Assembly (NCBI GenBank): GCA_963748295.1
Contig: CAVVIH010000005.1
Span: 620,001-684,000 of the forward strand
Source: CAVVIH01 sp963748295
Lineage (GTDB): Bacteria > Acidobacteriota > Vicinamibacteria > Vicinamibacterales > 2-12-FULL-66-21
Direction: 5' to 3'
Length of the DNA stretch: 64,000 nt
Shown here: positions 17,693-26,906 of the stretch, in pieces
Numbering within the stretch: the first letter of the stretch is position 1
Layout of the letters: the number at the start of each line of letters is the position of its first letter
Position numbers and translations under genes: made by a program
Notes under the pieces: generated by a model
Seen by the model: the letters and a program-made list of their open reading frames with translations, nothing else
Told to the model about the DNA's origin: nothing
The model's database searches: none

Positions 17693-18864
17693 CGCGGTTC
17701 CTTCAGGACGACGCTATAGAGCTGCGTGAGCAGCCGGTCAGCGAACCGGCCAGTACCGGCGTAGTAGTCCCACCATGGATCGAGACGCTTGATTTCGTCG
17801 TCGCCGAGCGCCAAGAGCGGCGCCAGCGCCGCCTCGGCGCGCCGTGGGTCGCCGTCGTGAAACGCCAGCCGGCCGAGCGCGAGCAGCGGACTCTGTGCCG
17901 CGGGAAACAGCGCCGAGGCGCGTTCGAAGCTGCGCCGGGCGGCGTCGGTGCGGCCGAGCAGTTCCTCTTCGCGACCCAGCACGAGCAGCGCGTAGTACGC
18001 CAGCCTCGGGTCGGTCGCATTCGTCACCTGCTGCAGTACCGCGACCGCCTCGCGATGCCGCTGCTGCAGCCCGAGCACGTGACCCAGGCGGACGCGCGCC
18101 TCCATGCTTCCCGGGTCGGCCTTGAGCGAGTCGCGAAAATATCGTTCGGCGGCAATGAGATTGTGGCGCTCGGCGCCCACCGTCAACTGTCGGCCGGTGC
18201 TGACACCTTCCCTCACGACGCTCTGGACGCGCGGCGAGGCAAAGGTCTCGTGCAGGCACCCGCGCGCGAGCAGCAGCTGCGGATCGCGCGGGAACAGCCG
18301 GAAGGCCTCCTCGTAGTGCATCAGCGCCTCCGCCAGGTTGTGCTCGTAGGCGAAGTAGGCGCCGGTGGCGATATACCAGAGACGCACGGTCTCGTCGCGC
18401 TCGCGCCCGGGTACGAGGTCGAGCAGCTCACGCGCCATCTGCACGTGTGTCGACAGCCAGTTCTGTCCGGTCCGCTGGCCGTCGAGCGCGGTGAGCGTGA
18501 GCGGCTCGCCGCGCTGACGTCCGGGAAACAGCGCCCCGCGCGCAACCGAGTTGTAGAACCTCGCGATGTCGAGATGCAGGACGGCGCCCCGCTTCAGGAA
18601 CCAGGCCGGCGGGGGCTCGCGCTGGAAGTCCTTGATGGCCTGCAGCAGCGCGGTGTTGTCCCACTCCGCGATCGATCGGGCCGCCGGATCCGCTTTACCG
18701 AGCTGGTGCGTCTCGACCGCCTTGTGCCACGCTTCGAGCCGCACGTCGACCACCAGCACCTGCGGCGATTGCGCCGCAGGTATGACGGAACTGATCAGGC
18801 AGGCGATGCCCAGCGCCGCGCTGAGACGATTGAGCACGTGAGACAGAATAAGCGATGTGGGCAT
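17689..18864 (-). CDS. secreted TPR-repeat protein
   Basis: The protein is about 390 residues from ATG 18864, with a signal peptide (RLSAALGIACLISSVIPAAQS). GTG 18837 is an equally possible start; a longer frame to 18918 overlaps the neighbouring gene and is less likely. TPR-like helical repeats occupy the C-terminal two thirds (AEALMHYEEAFRLFPRDPQ, AARRSFERASALFPAAQSP). It is coupled through ATGA to the VWA gene downstream, suggesting the two proteins work together, perhaps as a surface scaffold. Confidence 0.83.
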   Translation of the reverse strand: MPTSLILSHVLNRLSAALGIACLISSVIPAAQSPQVLVVDVRLEAWHKAVETHQLGKADPAARSIAEWDNTALLQAIKDFQREPPPAWFLKRGAVLHLDIARFYNSVARGALFPGRQRGEPLTLTALDGQRTGQNWLSTHVQMARELLDLVPGRERDETVRLWYIATGAYFAYEHNLAEALMHYEEAFRLFPRDPQLLLARGCLHETFASPRVQSVVREGVSTGRQLTVGAERHNLIAAERYFRDSLKADPGSMEARVRLGHVLGLQQRHREAVAVLQQVTNATDPRLAYYALLVLGREEELLGRTDAARRSFERASALFPAAQSPLLALGRLAFHDGDPRRAEAALAPLLALGDDEIKRLDPWWDYYAGTGRFADRLLTQLYSVVLKEPR

Positions 18865-19330
18865 GAAGATCCGCGCCGCAACCTGCGCCGACGCCGCCAG
18901 TGTGGCGGCACTGGTCACGCTCGCCTACCGCGTCGAGGCGTTCTTTGTCGACGGCGATCGGACCGACCCGGCCGAGGTGACGCGCCGTCTCGAGCGCGGC
19001 GATTTCCTGATGCTCGAGGACGACGGCGTATTGATCGGGTGCGTGTACGTGGAGGTCAGAGGCGAACGGGGGTATTTCGGCATGCTGTCGATCAACCCGC
19101 GGCGCCAGCGCCAGGGCCTGGGCGCGGTGCTCGTCGACGCAGCCGAGACATGGTGCTCTCAGAACGGATGTCGGGTCGTGGAGATTGAAGTGGTGAATCT
19201 GCGGACGGAGCTGCCTCCGTTCTACCGGAAACTCGGATACCTGGACGAGGGAACCCGCCCGTTCCCCGACCCAGACCGGTGCAAGCTCCCCTGCCACTTC
19301 GTCGTCATGAGCAAGGAGCTAGGCACGTAG
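18863..19330 (+). CDS. GNAT-family N-acetyltransferase
   Basis: The protein has 155 residues. It begins MKIRAATCADAASVAALVT and contains the acetyl-CoA pyrophosphate loop RRQRQGLGAVLVDAAE (Q/RxxGxG/A) followed by the strand VVEIEVVNLR and PPFYRKLGYLDEG, all typical of GNAT enzymes. ATG 18863 was preferred to GTG 18857. The substrate cannot be inferred. It diverges from the TPR gene, the two starts almost touching, so a shared control region would lie within coding sequence. Confidence 0.88.
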   Translation: MKIRAATCADAASVAALVTLAYRVEAFFVDGDRTDPAEVTRRLERGDFLMLEDDGVLIGCVYVEVRGERGYFGMLSINPRRQRQGLGAVLVDAAETWCSQNGCRVVEIEVVNLRTELPPFYRKLGYLDEGTRPFPDPDRCKLPCHFVVMSKELGT

Positions 19331-19585
19331 CACAGGTCACGGGACGCGGATTCGCGCGGATTTCACAGGTCAACGGAACGCGGATGCTCGCGGATTTCAC
19401 AGGTCACGGAACGCGGATTCGCGGATTTCACAGGTCAACGGATCTCGCGGATTTCACAGGTACGAACGGATTCCGCGGATTTCACAGGTCAACGGAACGC
19501 GGATGCTCGCGGATTTCACAGGTGACGAAACGCGGATTGTCGCGGATTACAGGTGACGGAACGCGGATTCTCGCGGACACGTTAG
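19331..19585. repeat. degenerate tandem array of ACGCGGATTnnCGCGGATTTCAC units
   Basis: About eight copies of a roughly 33-bp unit (CACAGGTCAACGGAACGCGG followed by ATGCTCGCGGATTT) with small indels. Units are near-identical and contiguous, with no unique spacers. This is the reverse-complement orientation of the arrays at 25860-25950 and 30555-31110. The track is open in one frame but only because the unit lacks stops in it; no protein is proposed. Confidence 0.85.
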
Positions 19586-19598
19586 CTCCATCGGACGG

Positions 19599-19659
19599 GC
19601 AGACCTGAAGGTCTGCGCTACGGCTTCCGACAGTTGTAGCGCAGGCCTTTAGGCCTGCC
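19599..19659. repeat. paired GCAGGCCTnnAGGCCTGC palindromes in inverted orientation
   Basis: One copy reads GCAGACCTGAAGGTCTGC plus GCTAC (19599-19621), and a second in the opposite sense reads GTAGC plus GCAGGCCTTTAGGCCTGC (19636-19659). Together they form a larger inverted pair around a short loop. A third copy is at 30696-30718. This word is recognisable as a dispersed intergenic palindrome in acidobacterial-type genomes. The remaining bases to 19705 hold nothing identifiable. Confidence 0.75.
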
Positions 19660-19705
19660 AGAGGTTATCCGCGACGATCCGCGTCCCGTCAGCACGCGAG
19701 CAGCG

Positions 19706-20309
19706 TCAGAACCTTATCCCCGCGCCGATCCTGACCTGGTTGACGCTGAAGTCGCCTCCCGTCATCAGCGACTGCAGCGAATCGCTCGCCATGATCTTCT
19801 TATATCGATACCCGAGATCCAGGAACACCGGACCGCCTTGCACGATCACACCGCCGCCGACACCCAGCAGCGGTTCGGTGCTGTCGAAGAAGCCGAGCGC
19901 CGCATCGACGAACGGACTCGCAGTGCCAAGCCCCTCGAAACCGCTCTTCAGCCGGGCAAAACCCGCGGTCGCCTCGGCGTACAGGCCGGATTGCGTGGCT
20001 GGACGAACCGATGATCCTCACGCCGCCCTCGCCGTACCATGCGGACACCCCGACGTCGAGCGGCGTGAAGTCCTCGAGCACCGAATAGAGCAGCGACGGC
20101 GCCACGTTCGACATGCGCCCCGCCTCGCCGATGATCTGCAGGTTGTCGGACAGCGGAACGGCGATGGCTCCGCCGAAGGTCGAACTGTTCGTCACGTCAC
20201 CGAACGTGAGACCGCCGAACCCTTGAAGCTGACTGTTCTGAGCGTAGGAAGCCGCGGGAAGCGCCATGGCGAACGCCATTGCGACAGGAACGATCCGTGA
20301 AAGCCGCAT
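19706..20309 (-). CDS. small outer-membrane beta-barrel protein (one frameshift)
   Basis: ATG 20309 follows GAGGTGCC and opens a signal peptide (VAMAFAMALPAASYAQN). Barrel-type strands follow (LQGFGGLTFGDV, FGGAIAVPLSDNLQIIGEAG, GEGGVRIIGSS). The frame breaks near 20000 and continues in another frame as SGLYAEATAGFARLKSG through GGPVFLDLGYRYKKI to a terminal strand VRIGAGIRF with final Phe, the usual barrel assembly signal. About 200 residues in total. An OmpA/OmpW-like small porin or unclassified barrel is likely. A hairpin lies in its leader (20325-20357). Confidence 0.8.
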
Positions 20310-20324
20310 AGCGGCACCTCGACA

Positions 20325-20357
20325 GTTGCGGCGCAGGCATAACCCCTGCGGCGCAAC
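20325..20357 (-). promoter_or_regulatory. hairpin in the 5' leader of the barrel gene
   Basis: GTTGCGGCGCAGG (20325-20337) pairs with CCTGCGGCGCAAC (20345-20357) at 12 of 13 positions around a 7-base loop. It ends about 16 bases before the barrel start codon and leaves the GAGGTG ribosome site free. It could stabilise the mRNA, act as an attenuator, or be a copy of a dispersed palindrome; none of these is shown. Confidence 0.5.
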
Positions 20358-20472
20358 CAAAGTGCCACCAGGCAGTCGCTGAATTTCTTGAAGATTTGTC
20401 TGACGTGGGTCGAAGCACGACCTGTTGCGAGGACGCCGGTGTCCCCCGGCCCCTGGCCCTGGTCCCTGGCCC

Positions 20473-21489
20473 CTATTTACAAACCACCGTCTTCCACTCC
20501 CCGGCGCCCGTGCTCACCGTGAAGACCCCTCCCGACACCGTCGGATCGATGTCCGGGCTTCGGTTGCCGGGCAGGCGCTGGAAGGTGATCGTCGCCGCGG
20601 CGCGATCGAAATCGGTAGGCTCGGGTCCAACGGACGGATTCATGATCGACGTGCGCGAAGTGACGTGCAGGTAGCCGAGCGCGTGCCCGAGCTCGTGCAT
20701 CCGCAGCAGCCGGCGCCGCGCGTCGTCTTTGTCGAAGTCGCGATCGAGATACATCGACCCGGCCACGACCGTTCCGTTCGAGAGTTCCTGCCACTGCCCG
20801 TAGCCGATGGTGTGCGCGAACGACACGATGCCGTTGTATCGCCCGACGACGATCCGGCCGTTGCGCGCGACGTTGACGCGCGTGCCGGCAGCGGGACGTT
20901 CGACTTCGACGGACTCGAACGAAGTGAACGTGTTCCCCGTCAGCAGCGCCAGCCCCTCGGTGAGGTGCGCCACCATCTGGTTCATTTCCTCGTCCGACAG
21001 CTGTTCGGATGACGCGGCGTACTCGCTGCCCACACCAGACCGGTATTCCATGACGGTCGCGAGCACCACGAGCGCCGGTCTCGACGTCCACCGAATCAGC
21101 CTGGCGCTGGACGTGCGGGCCATCTCGTCAAACGCGGTCAGATCGAACGACGCGGGAATCAGCGACAGGCGTGTGCGCCCCTGCGACGGGTTGACGACCG
21201 CCGTCTGGCGCTCGACGATGCCGGTGCCGCGGATGGTGGCGTCGAATGTGCCGGGACCGCCCACTTCGACCTCGAAAAGCCCGTTCGTGTCGGTGGTGAC
21301 CGGCACCCGGCTGCCAATGCGAACCGTCACGTTGGCGGCCGCGCCGCCGTCGATCGCGCTGACGGTCTGGCCCTGCACAACCGTCGATGGACTGGAGGAG
21401 GAAGGGCCGGACGGCGACTTGCTGCAGGCGGCGGCTGCGCCGACCGCGAGCGCCCCCAGAGAAACTGCCAGCGTCGTGATTCGGTGCAT
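20473..21489 (-). CDS. metzincin-type zinc metalloprotease lipoprotein
   Basis: The protein has 338 residues from ATG 21489, where a signal with lipobox-like GAAAAC begins; upstream extension of the frame is not supported. A carboxypeptidase-regulatory-like beta domain (VSAIDGGAAANVTVRIG) comes first. The protease domain carries the long zinc motif HELGHALGYLH (265-275) and the Met-turn SIMNPSV, the full metzincin signature. It should be an active envelope-anchored zinc peptidase. The final residues VVCK border a CCCTGG-rich tandem stretch (20441-20473). Confidence 0.86.
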   Translation of the reverse strand: MHRITTLAVSLGALAVGAAAACSKSPSGPSSSSPSTVVQGQTVSAIDGGAAANVTVRIGSRVPVTTDTNGLFEVEVGGPGTFDATIRGTGIVERQTAVVNPSQGRTRLSLIPASFDLTAFDEMARTSSARLIRWTSRPALVVLATVMEYRSGVGSEYAASSEQLSDEEMNQMVAHLTEGLALLTGNTFTSFESVEVERPAAGTRVNVARNGRIVVGRYNGIVSFAHTIGYGQWQELSNGTVVAGSMYLDRDFDKDDARRRLLRMHELGHALGYLHVTSRTSIMNPSVGPEPTDFDRAAATITFQRLPGNRSPDIDPTVSGGVFTVSTGAGEWKTVVCK

Positions 21490-21616
21490 TCGGCTGCGAC
21501 GTGCAACGCCCGTGCACAGCTGGAAATCAGAGGAATGCCGGTTGGGGCACTGTGGGTCATTACCGATCTGAAAAGCCGCTGACGTTCCTGTTGCCCGTCG
21601 GAGTACCATTGGCGCC

Positions 21617-22555
21617 GTGCTCCCCACCCGTGCCGGGCTGGCCCTCGCCCTCTCTGCCTTCGCGGCCCTCGTCGCGCTGGCGCAGGGCCAGACCCCCATG
21701 GATCAGGCGGTCCGGGAAAAGGACGTCCTCAAGTCGGGCGTCGACGTCGTCATGGTCGCCGCTACCGTCGTCGATGCTGAGGGCCGGCTCATCACGGACC
21801 TGCCCCGAGAGTCGTTCGAGGTTTTCGAGGACGGCGACAAGCAGACCATCACCCAGTTCACCTCGGAGCGGGTGCCCATCGGCCTCGGCATGCTGCTCGA
21901 CATCAGCGACAGCATGGTGGGCCAGCGCATCGTGGATGCGCGCGGGGCGATCGAGCGGTTTCTGTTCCAGCTGCTGAGCCCGGACGATCAGTTCTTCGTC
22001 CTGACGTTCAATCACGCGCCGCACCTCCTCACGCGGTGGACCAGGGACGCGGAAGTGGTCAGGCAGGTGCTGGACGAGGTGAAACCGACCGGCAGCACCG
22101 CGATCTATGACGCGATCCTCCACTCGCTGCCAATGATTCAACAGCGGCAGCGGCCGCGCGCGGCGGTTGTCGTCGTATCGGACGGCGCGGACACCGCGAG
22201 CGACGCCTCCCTCAGCGAAGTGCGGACGGCCTTACTGCGAAGCGACGCGTTCGTCTACGCCGTCGCGATCGATTCGCCGAACCCGAACGGCATCAACCGG
22301 CGCGTCAACCCGTCGGCGCTCAACGAGATCACGAGCCAGAGCGGCGGGCACACCGCGGTCGTTCACGACGCGGAGGAATTGTCGGCGGCGACGGCGCGGA
22401 TTGCGGAAGAGCTGAACAGCCAGTACGTGATCGGTTATTCTTCACCCCGCGTCACTGACGGCAAATACCACAGTATCCGCGTCACCGTAAAAGTCCCCGG
22501 ACATCGTGTGCGCGCCCGCAACGGGTACGTCGGGGGACCGGTGCGCAAAAAGTAG
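21617..22555 (+). CDS. secreted VWA-domain protein (VWFA-related acidobacterial type)
   Basis: The protein has 312 residues from GTG 21617, with a signal peptide (LALALSAFAALVALAQG). A beta domain (VDVVMVAATVVDAEGRLI) with DLPRESFEVFEDG precedes the VWA fold. MIDAS is MLLDISDSMVG, the threonine loop is in GSTAIYDAI, and VVVVSDGADTASDAS is the last metal strand. The C-terminus SQYVIGYSSPRV is shared with the VWA protein at 16838. Unlike that locus there is no TPR gene; the next gene, 8 bases on, is an acyl-CoA ligase. Confidence 0.88.
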   Translation: MLPTRAGLALALSAFAALVALAQGQTPMDQAVREKDVLKSGVDVVMVAATVVDAEGRLITDLPRESFEVFEDGDKQTITQFTSERVPIGLGMLLDISDSMVGQRIVDARGAIERFLFQLLSPDDQFFVLTFNHAPHLLTRWTRDAEVVRQVLDEVKPTGSTAIYDAILHSLPMIQQRQRPRAAVVVVSDGADTASDASLSEVRTALLRSDAFVYAVAIDSPNPNGINRRVNPSALNEITSQSGGHTAVVHDAEELSAATARIAEELNSQYVIGYSSPRVTDGKYHSIRVTVKVPGHRVRARNGYVGGPVRKK

Positions 22556-22562
22556 GCACCGC

Positions 22563-24125
22563 ATGATTTTCCGCGCCCCCGAAGGAGATCTCGCGATCCC
22601 GGAAATCGGCCTGACGCAGTTTCTCCTCGAGCGCGTACCCGGCCGCGAGAAGAGACCAGCGCTCATCGATGGTCCAACGGGCAGAACACTCACCTACGGC
22701 GAGTGGGCCGAGAGCGTCCGGCGCGTTGCCGCGGGACTCGCGGCGCGGGGATTCAAGAAAGGGGACGTGTTCGCGATCTACAGCCCGAACGTTCCCGAGT
22801 ACGCGGTGGTGTTCCACGCGGTGTCGCTGATTGGCGGCGTCAACACCACCATCAACCCGCTCTACACGCCCGCGGAAGTCGCTCAACAGCTTCGGGATTG
22901 CAGCGCCAAGTATCTGATTACCGTGCCCCCCTGCGCCGAGAGAGCGATGGAGGCGGTGCGCGATACGACGGTCCGCGAAGTGTTCGTCTTCGGCGAAGCG
23001 CCTGGCACGACCCCGTTCAGCGCGCTGCTGGGCGATGGCGACCCGCCGGACGTGCCGATCAACCCGCGCGAGGATCTCGTCGCGCTGCCCTACTCGAGCG
23101 GCACGACCGGCCTGCCGAAGGGCGTCATGCTGACGCATCACAATCTCGTCGCCAACCTGGTGCAGGCATGCGGAGTGCTGGCGCAGGGCGAGGACGACAC
23201 GATTCTCGGCGTGCTGCCGTTCTTCCACATCTACGGCATGACCGTGATCATGAACCTCGGGTTGTACCACGGCGTCACGATCGTCACCATGCCGCGATTC
23301 GATCTGGAACAGTGCCTCACGATCTGCGAGAAGTACCGCGTGACGTTCGCGAACGTCGTGCCGCCGATCGTCCTCGCGCTCGCCAAGCACCCGCTGGTGG
23401 ACAGATTCGATCTGAGCCGCCTGCGCATCGTGTTTTCCGGCGCGGCGCCGCTCGGTGAGAGTCTGGCCCTGGCCGCGAGCACGCGCCTCAAGTGCGCCGT
23501 CATCCAGGGCTACGGGCTGACCGAGACGTCGCCAGTGAGCCATGGCAAGCGCCTTAGCGCAGCGTCGCAGAAGCTGGCGAGCATCGGTCCGCCGGCTCCC
23601 AACACCGAAAGCAAGATCGTCGATACCGTCACCGGCGCCGAGCTCGGCCCGATGCAGCAGGGCGAGATCTGCATCCGCGGGCCGCAGGTGATGAAGGGCT
23701 ATCTGAACCGGCCGGACGCGACCCGCGCGATGATCGACGCCGACGGATGGCTGCACAGCGGAGACATCGGCTACGCCGACGCCGACGGCGATTTCTTCGT
23801 GGTCGATCGCCTGAAAGAACTAATCAAGTACAAGGGGCTGCAAATCGCGCCGGCGGAGCTCGAAGCGACGCTGCTGACGCACCCTTCGGTCGCGGATGCC
23901 GCGGTGATCCCGGTGGCCGACGAGGAAGCCGGCGAAGTGCCGAAGGGATTCGTCGTGCTGAAGAGCGAGGCGACCGCGGATCAGATCATGGCCTACGTCG
24001 CCGAGCGCGTCGCACCGTACAAGAAGCTGCGCGCGATTACGATCGTCGAGCAGATTCCCAAGTCGCCGTCGGGAAAGATCCTGCGCCGCGTGCTGGTCGA
24101 CCGCGAGCGGCTCAGCGGGGTATGA
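22563..24125 (+). CDS. AMP-forming acyl-CoA / 4-coumarate-CoA ligase-like enzyme
   Basis: The protein has 520 residues from ATG 22563, eight bases after the VWA stop. Adenylation-enzyme motifs are all present: YSSGTTGLPKGVMLTH (A3), GYGLTETSPVSHG (A5), DGWLHSGDIGYADADGDFF (A7), DRLKELIKYKG (A8) and PKSPSGKILRR (A10 with catalytic Lys). The spacing matches plant 4-coumarate-CoA ligases and bacterial medium-chain fatty acyl or aryl-CoA ligases. It activates a carboxylic acid with ATP and CoA in the cytoplasm. The substrate is not determined. Confidence 0.93.
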   Translation: MIFRAPEGDLAIPEIGLTQFLLERVPGREKRPALIDGPTGRTLTYGEWAESVRRVAAGLAARGFKKGDVFAIYSPNVPEYAVVFHAVSLIGGVNTTINPLYTPAEVAQQLRDCSAKYLITVPPCAERAMEAVRDTTVREVFVFGEAPGTTPFSALLGDGDPPDVPINPREDLVALPYSSGTTGLPKGVMLTHHNLVANLVQACGVLAQGEDDTILGVLPFFHIYGMTVIMNLGLYHGVTIVTMPRFDLEQCLTICEKYRVTFANVVPPIVLALAKHPLVDRFDLSRLRIVFSGAAPLGESLALAASTRLKCAVIQGYGLTETSPVSHGKRLSAASQKLASIGPPAPNTESKIVDTVTGAELGPMQQGEICIRGPQVMKGYLNRPDATRAMIDADGWLHSGDIGYADADGDFFVVDRLKELIKYKGLQIAPAELEATLLTHPSVADAAVIPVADEEAGEVPKGFVVLKSEATADQIMAYVAERVAPYKKLRAITIVEQIPKSPSGKILRRVLVDRERLSGV

Positions 24126-24486
24126 GCTCGGTGGTCGTCGCTCTCGACTTCGCGCGGGCCAAATCCTTCGAATACTTCAGGGCGCCCGGCGTCGAGTACT
24201 TCTCCAGGTAGGCGCGGCTCACCGCGTCCTTCAGCCGCTCGCTGCGGGTGATCACGGCGCGCACCGGGATCTCGCGTCCGCCATCGACGGTAATGATCCC
24301 GCGCGGCTCGCGCTCGAAGGTCCGGAACCACCCGTCCGGCTTGACGCTCCAGGACCGCACGAACAGCCGGTTTTCCACTACGACCATCCAGATGCCGATG
24401 ATGCGGTGATCGCCCGTCCCGGCCCGGATGCCGAGAATCTTCCCGTTACGCAGCGCCTGAACCGTCTTCGCTGTAAATCGCTTCAT
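24112..24486 (-). CDS. DUF2255-family protein
   Basis: The protein has 124 residues: MKRFTAKTVQALRNGKILGI, a core with GDHRIIGIWMVVVENRLFVR, and VRAVITRSERLKDAVSRAYL near the end. It is recognised as DUF2255, a small split-barrel protein akin to nitroreductase/flavin-reductase-like or F420-binding folds. Flavin or F420 binding is only a family-level suggestion. It overlaps the 3' end of the convergent ligase gene by 14 bases and lies just downstream of the M20 peptidase on the same strand. Confidence 0.78.
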   Translation of the reverse strand: MKRFTAKTVQALRNGKILGIRAGTGDHRIIGIWMVVVENRLFVRSWSVKPDGWFRTFEREPRGIITVDGGREIPVRAVITRSERLKDAVSRAYLEKYSTPGALKYSKDLARAKSRATTTELIPR

Positions 24487-24493
24487 ATCTGAG

Positions 24494-24504
24494 GGGTCAG
24501 ACCC
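24494..24504. promoter_or_regulatory. small GGGTC-A-GACCC palindrome between co-directional genes
   Basis: A perfect 5-bp inverted repeat with a one-base centre falls in the 17-base gap between the M20 peptidase stop and the DUF2255 start. The word GGGGTCAGACCC is a common dispersed repeat in acidobacterial and other genomes. A functional role is not shown. Confidence 0.45.
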
Positions 24505-25817
24505 TACCTCATCAACCGGTAAATCAAGAGGGCGGCACGCTTGGCCTGTGACGGCAGCGTCCGCAGATCCGCGGTCTCCTGCGCCGTGTGACCGCCATCG
24601 CCCATCAGCCCGATTCCGTCGAGGATCATCGGCACGTGCGCGGCTACGAAGGACACGTCCGCCGCGCCGGCGCGGTCGGGATCGACGGCGGTGACGGGTC
24701 CGCCGCCGGAATCGCGGCTCGCCTGGTCGTACATCGCGAGAAGCCGCTTGTTCCCGTCGGTGGGCGACAACGGCGGATATCCCTCGTCGAACGTGATCTC
24801 CGCGCTGGTGTGCGCCAGTGATTCGCTGACGATCGCCGCCATCGCCTTTCTGGCTTCCGTGAACTGCTCCAGCGACAGTGCGCGAAGGTCGCCGGAGACC
24901 GTCGCGTGCTCGGCGATGACGTTGTCCTTCCCGAACGCGGATCCGCGCGCCTGCACCGGATCGAACTCCACCTGCGTGCCGCCGAGGACGATGGAGGGGT
25001 TGAAGGTGAGGTGTGCCTGCCCGGCAAGCTTTTCCCGGAACGCGTTGACGATTCGCGCCGCCTCGAACACCGCGCCGTAGCCGATGTCCTGGCGGAAGAT
25101 CTGCGACGAGTGGGCAGGCTTGCCCTTGACCCGGACCGTCCACGCGGTGGTGCCGCGGCGGCCGATCACCGCCGTGCGCGGATCGCCGGCGCCGTCCTCG
25201 AAGCCGAGCGCGGCGATGGCGCCTTTCGCCGCGGCGACCAGGGCCTCGCGCGCGACATCCTGCGGATCGCCGGCGGACTCCTCATCGCCGGTCATCACGA
25301 CGACCACGTTCAGTCTGTCGAGCGCGCCGACCGCCTTCAGCGCCGACAGCGCCTGCAGCATCACGACGTCGCCGCCCTTCATGTCGATGATGCCCGGACC
25401 GCGCGCGGCGGTTTCGCTGACCCGCTCGAACTTCTGAAACGGGCTGTCGGCCTCGAACACCGTATCCAGATGACCGATCAGGAGCAGCTTCGGTCCCGCG
25501 GCCGGATGCTCGGCGATGAGATGACCGGCCCGCTTGAACGCCGCCCCGTCGACCCAGCGGACGTTGAAGCCAAGCCGCTCGAGCTCGGCGCCAAACACTT
25601 TTCCGACGTCTTGAACGCCCCGGAAGTTCTGCGTGCCGCTGTTGATGTTGACGACCTGCTCGAGCAGCTTCAGGGCGTCGCCGACGTGCGCGTCGATATG
25701 CTGCACGATGGCGCGTTCGTCACCGGTGAGCCCGCCGGCATGTTGACCGCTGGAAGACGCTGACATCGCCAGAATCAGAGGAATTGCACACAGTCCGGAT
25801 TTGAAGCACTTGGGCAT
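24504..25817 (-). CDS. secreted M20-family zinc carboxypeptidase (glutamate carboxypeptidase-like)
   Basis: A signal peptide (LILAMSASSSGQHAGG) leads a 437-residue M20 peptidase. Metal and catalytic sites are visible: GHLDTVFEADSPF (His ligand and Asp), GPGIIDMKGGDVVML (bridging Asp), TGDEESAGDP (catalytic Glu-Glu) and the dimerisation domain with KPAHSSQI. The order and length fit the carboxypeptidase G2 branch. It probably removes C-terminal Glu-like residues or cleaves small acyl amino acids in the periplasm, using two zinc ions. Confidence 0.9.
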   Translation of the reverse strand: MPKCFKSGLCAIPLILAMSASSSGQHAGGLTGDERAIVQHIDAHVGDALKLLEQVVNINSGTQNFRGVQDVGKVFGAELERLGFNVRWVDGAAFKRAGHLIAEHPAAGPKLLLIGHLDTVFEADSPFQKFERVSETAARGPGIIDMKGGDVVMLQALSALKAVGALDRLNVVVVMTGDEESAGDPQDVAREALVAAAKGAIAALGFEDGAGDPRTAVIGRRGTTAWTVRVKGKPAHSSQIFRQDIGYGAVFEAARIVNAFREKLAGQAHLTFNPSIVLGGTQVEFDPVQARGSAFGKDNVIAEHATVSGDLRALSLEQFTEARKAMAAIVSESLAHTSAEITFDEGYPPLSPTDGNKRLLAMYDQASRDSGGGPVTAVDPDRAGAADVSFVAAHVPMILDGIGLMGDGGHTAQETADLRTLPSQAKRAALLIYRLMR

Positions 25818-25859
25818 TGAAATCTACTCTATCGCACCACGTCGATCCCCTGGATCTGG

Positions 25860-25950
25860 GTGATCCGCATGAATCCGCGTCTTGATCTCTCCGATCCGCG
25901 TGAATCCGCGTTTCGTTCCCTCGAGATCGGCGTAGATCCGCGTCTCGTCC
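25860..25950. repeat. short array of ATCCGCGTnAATCCGCGT units
   Basis: Three imperfect copies of GATCCGCGTGAATCCGCGTT lie in the gap between the divergent M20 peptidase and the ABC ATPase. They belong to the same family as the long array at 30555-31110 and, inverted, the one at 19331-19585. Otherwise the 190-base gap shows no promoter that can be called by eye. Confidence 0.8.
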
Positions 25951-26010
25951 CATTCAGATGGCCGGCCGGCGGCGTCGATGCTACGCTCGGCACCTGGAGG
26001 GCGCGACACG

Positions 26011-26754
<744 letters not shown>

Positions 26755-26765
26755 CGCGTCAATGC

Positions 26766-26895
26766 CACACGTGACTTCCGGCTAAAGCCGGAAGCCACCC
26801 GAGATGTACCGTAGTCAATGTCACACGTGCCTTCCGGCTAAAGCCGGAAGCTACAGTTCGGTACCTTGTGGCTTCCGCCTTTAGGCGGAAGTTCC
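26766..26895. repeat. cluster of CTTCCGGCTnAAGCCGGAAG palindromes
   Basis: Two copies of CTTCCGGCTAAAGCCGGAAG (26775-26794 and 26831-26850) lie within a longer direct repeat, each preceded by CACACGTG. A third, divergent copy GCTTCCGCCTTTAGGCGGAAG lies at 26871-26891. They sit between convergent 3' ends of the ATPase and the spermidine-synthase-like gene. They form strong hairpins and may end transcription in both directions, but they look like a dispersed REP-like family. Confidence 0.8.
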
Positions 26896-26906
26896 TTGCT
26901 AGATTT

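Noticed and set aside
19331..19608. Repeat-encoded plus-strand 109-codon frame
   Set aside because: The frame is made of the tandem unit itself (ISQVNGT-type repeats); no start signal or family.
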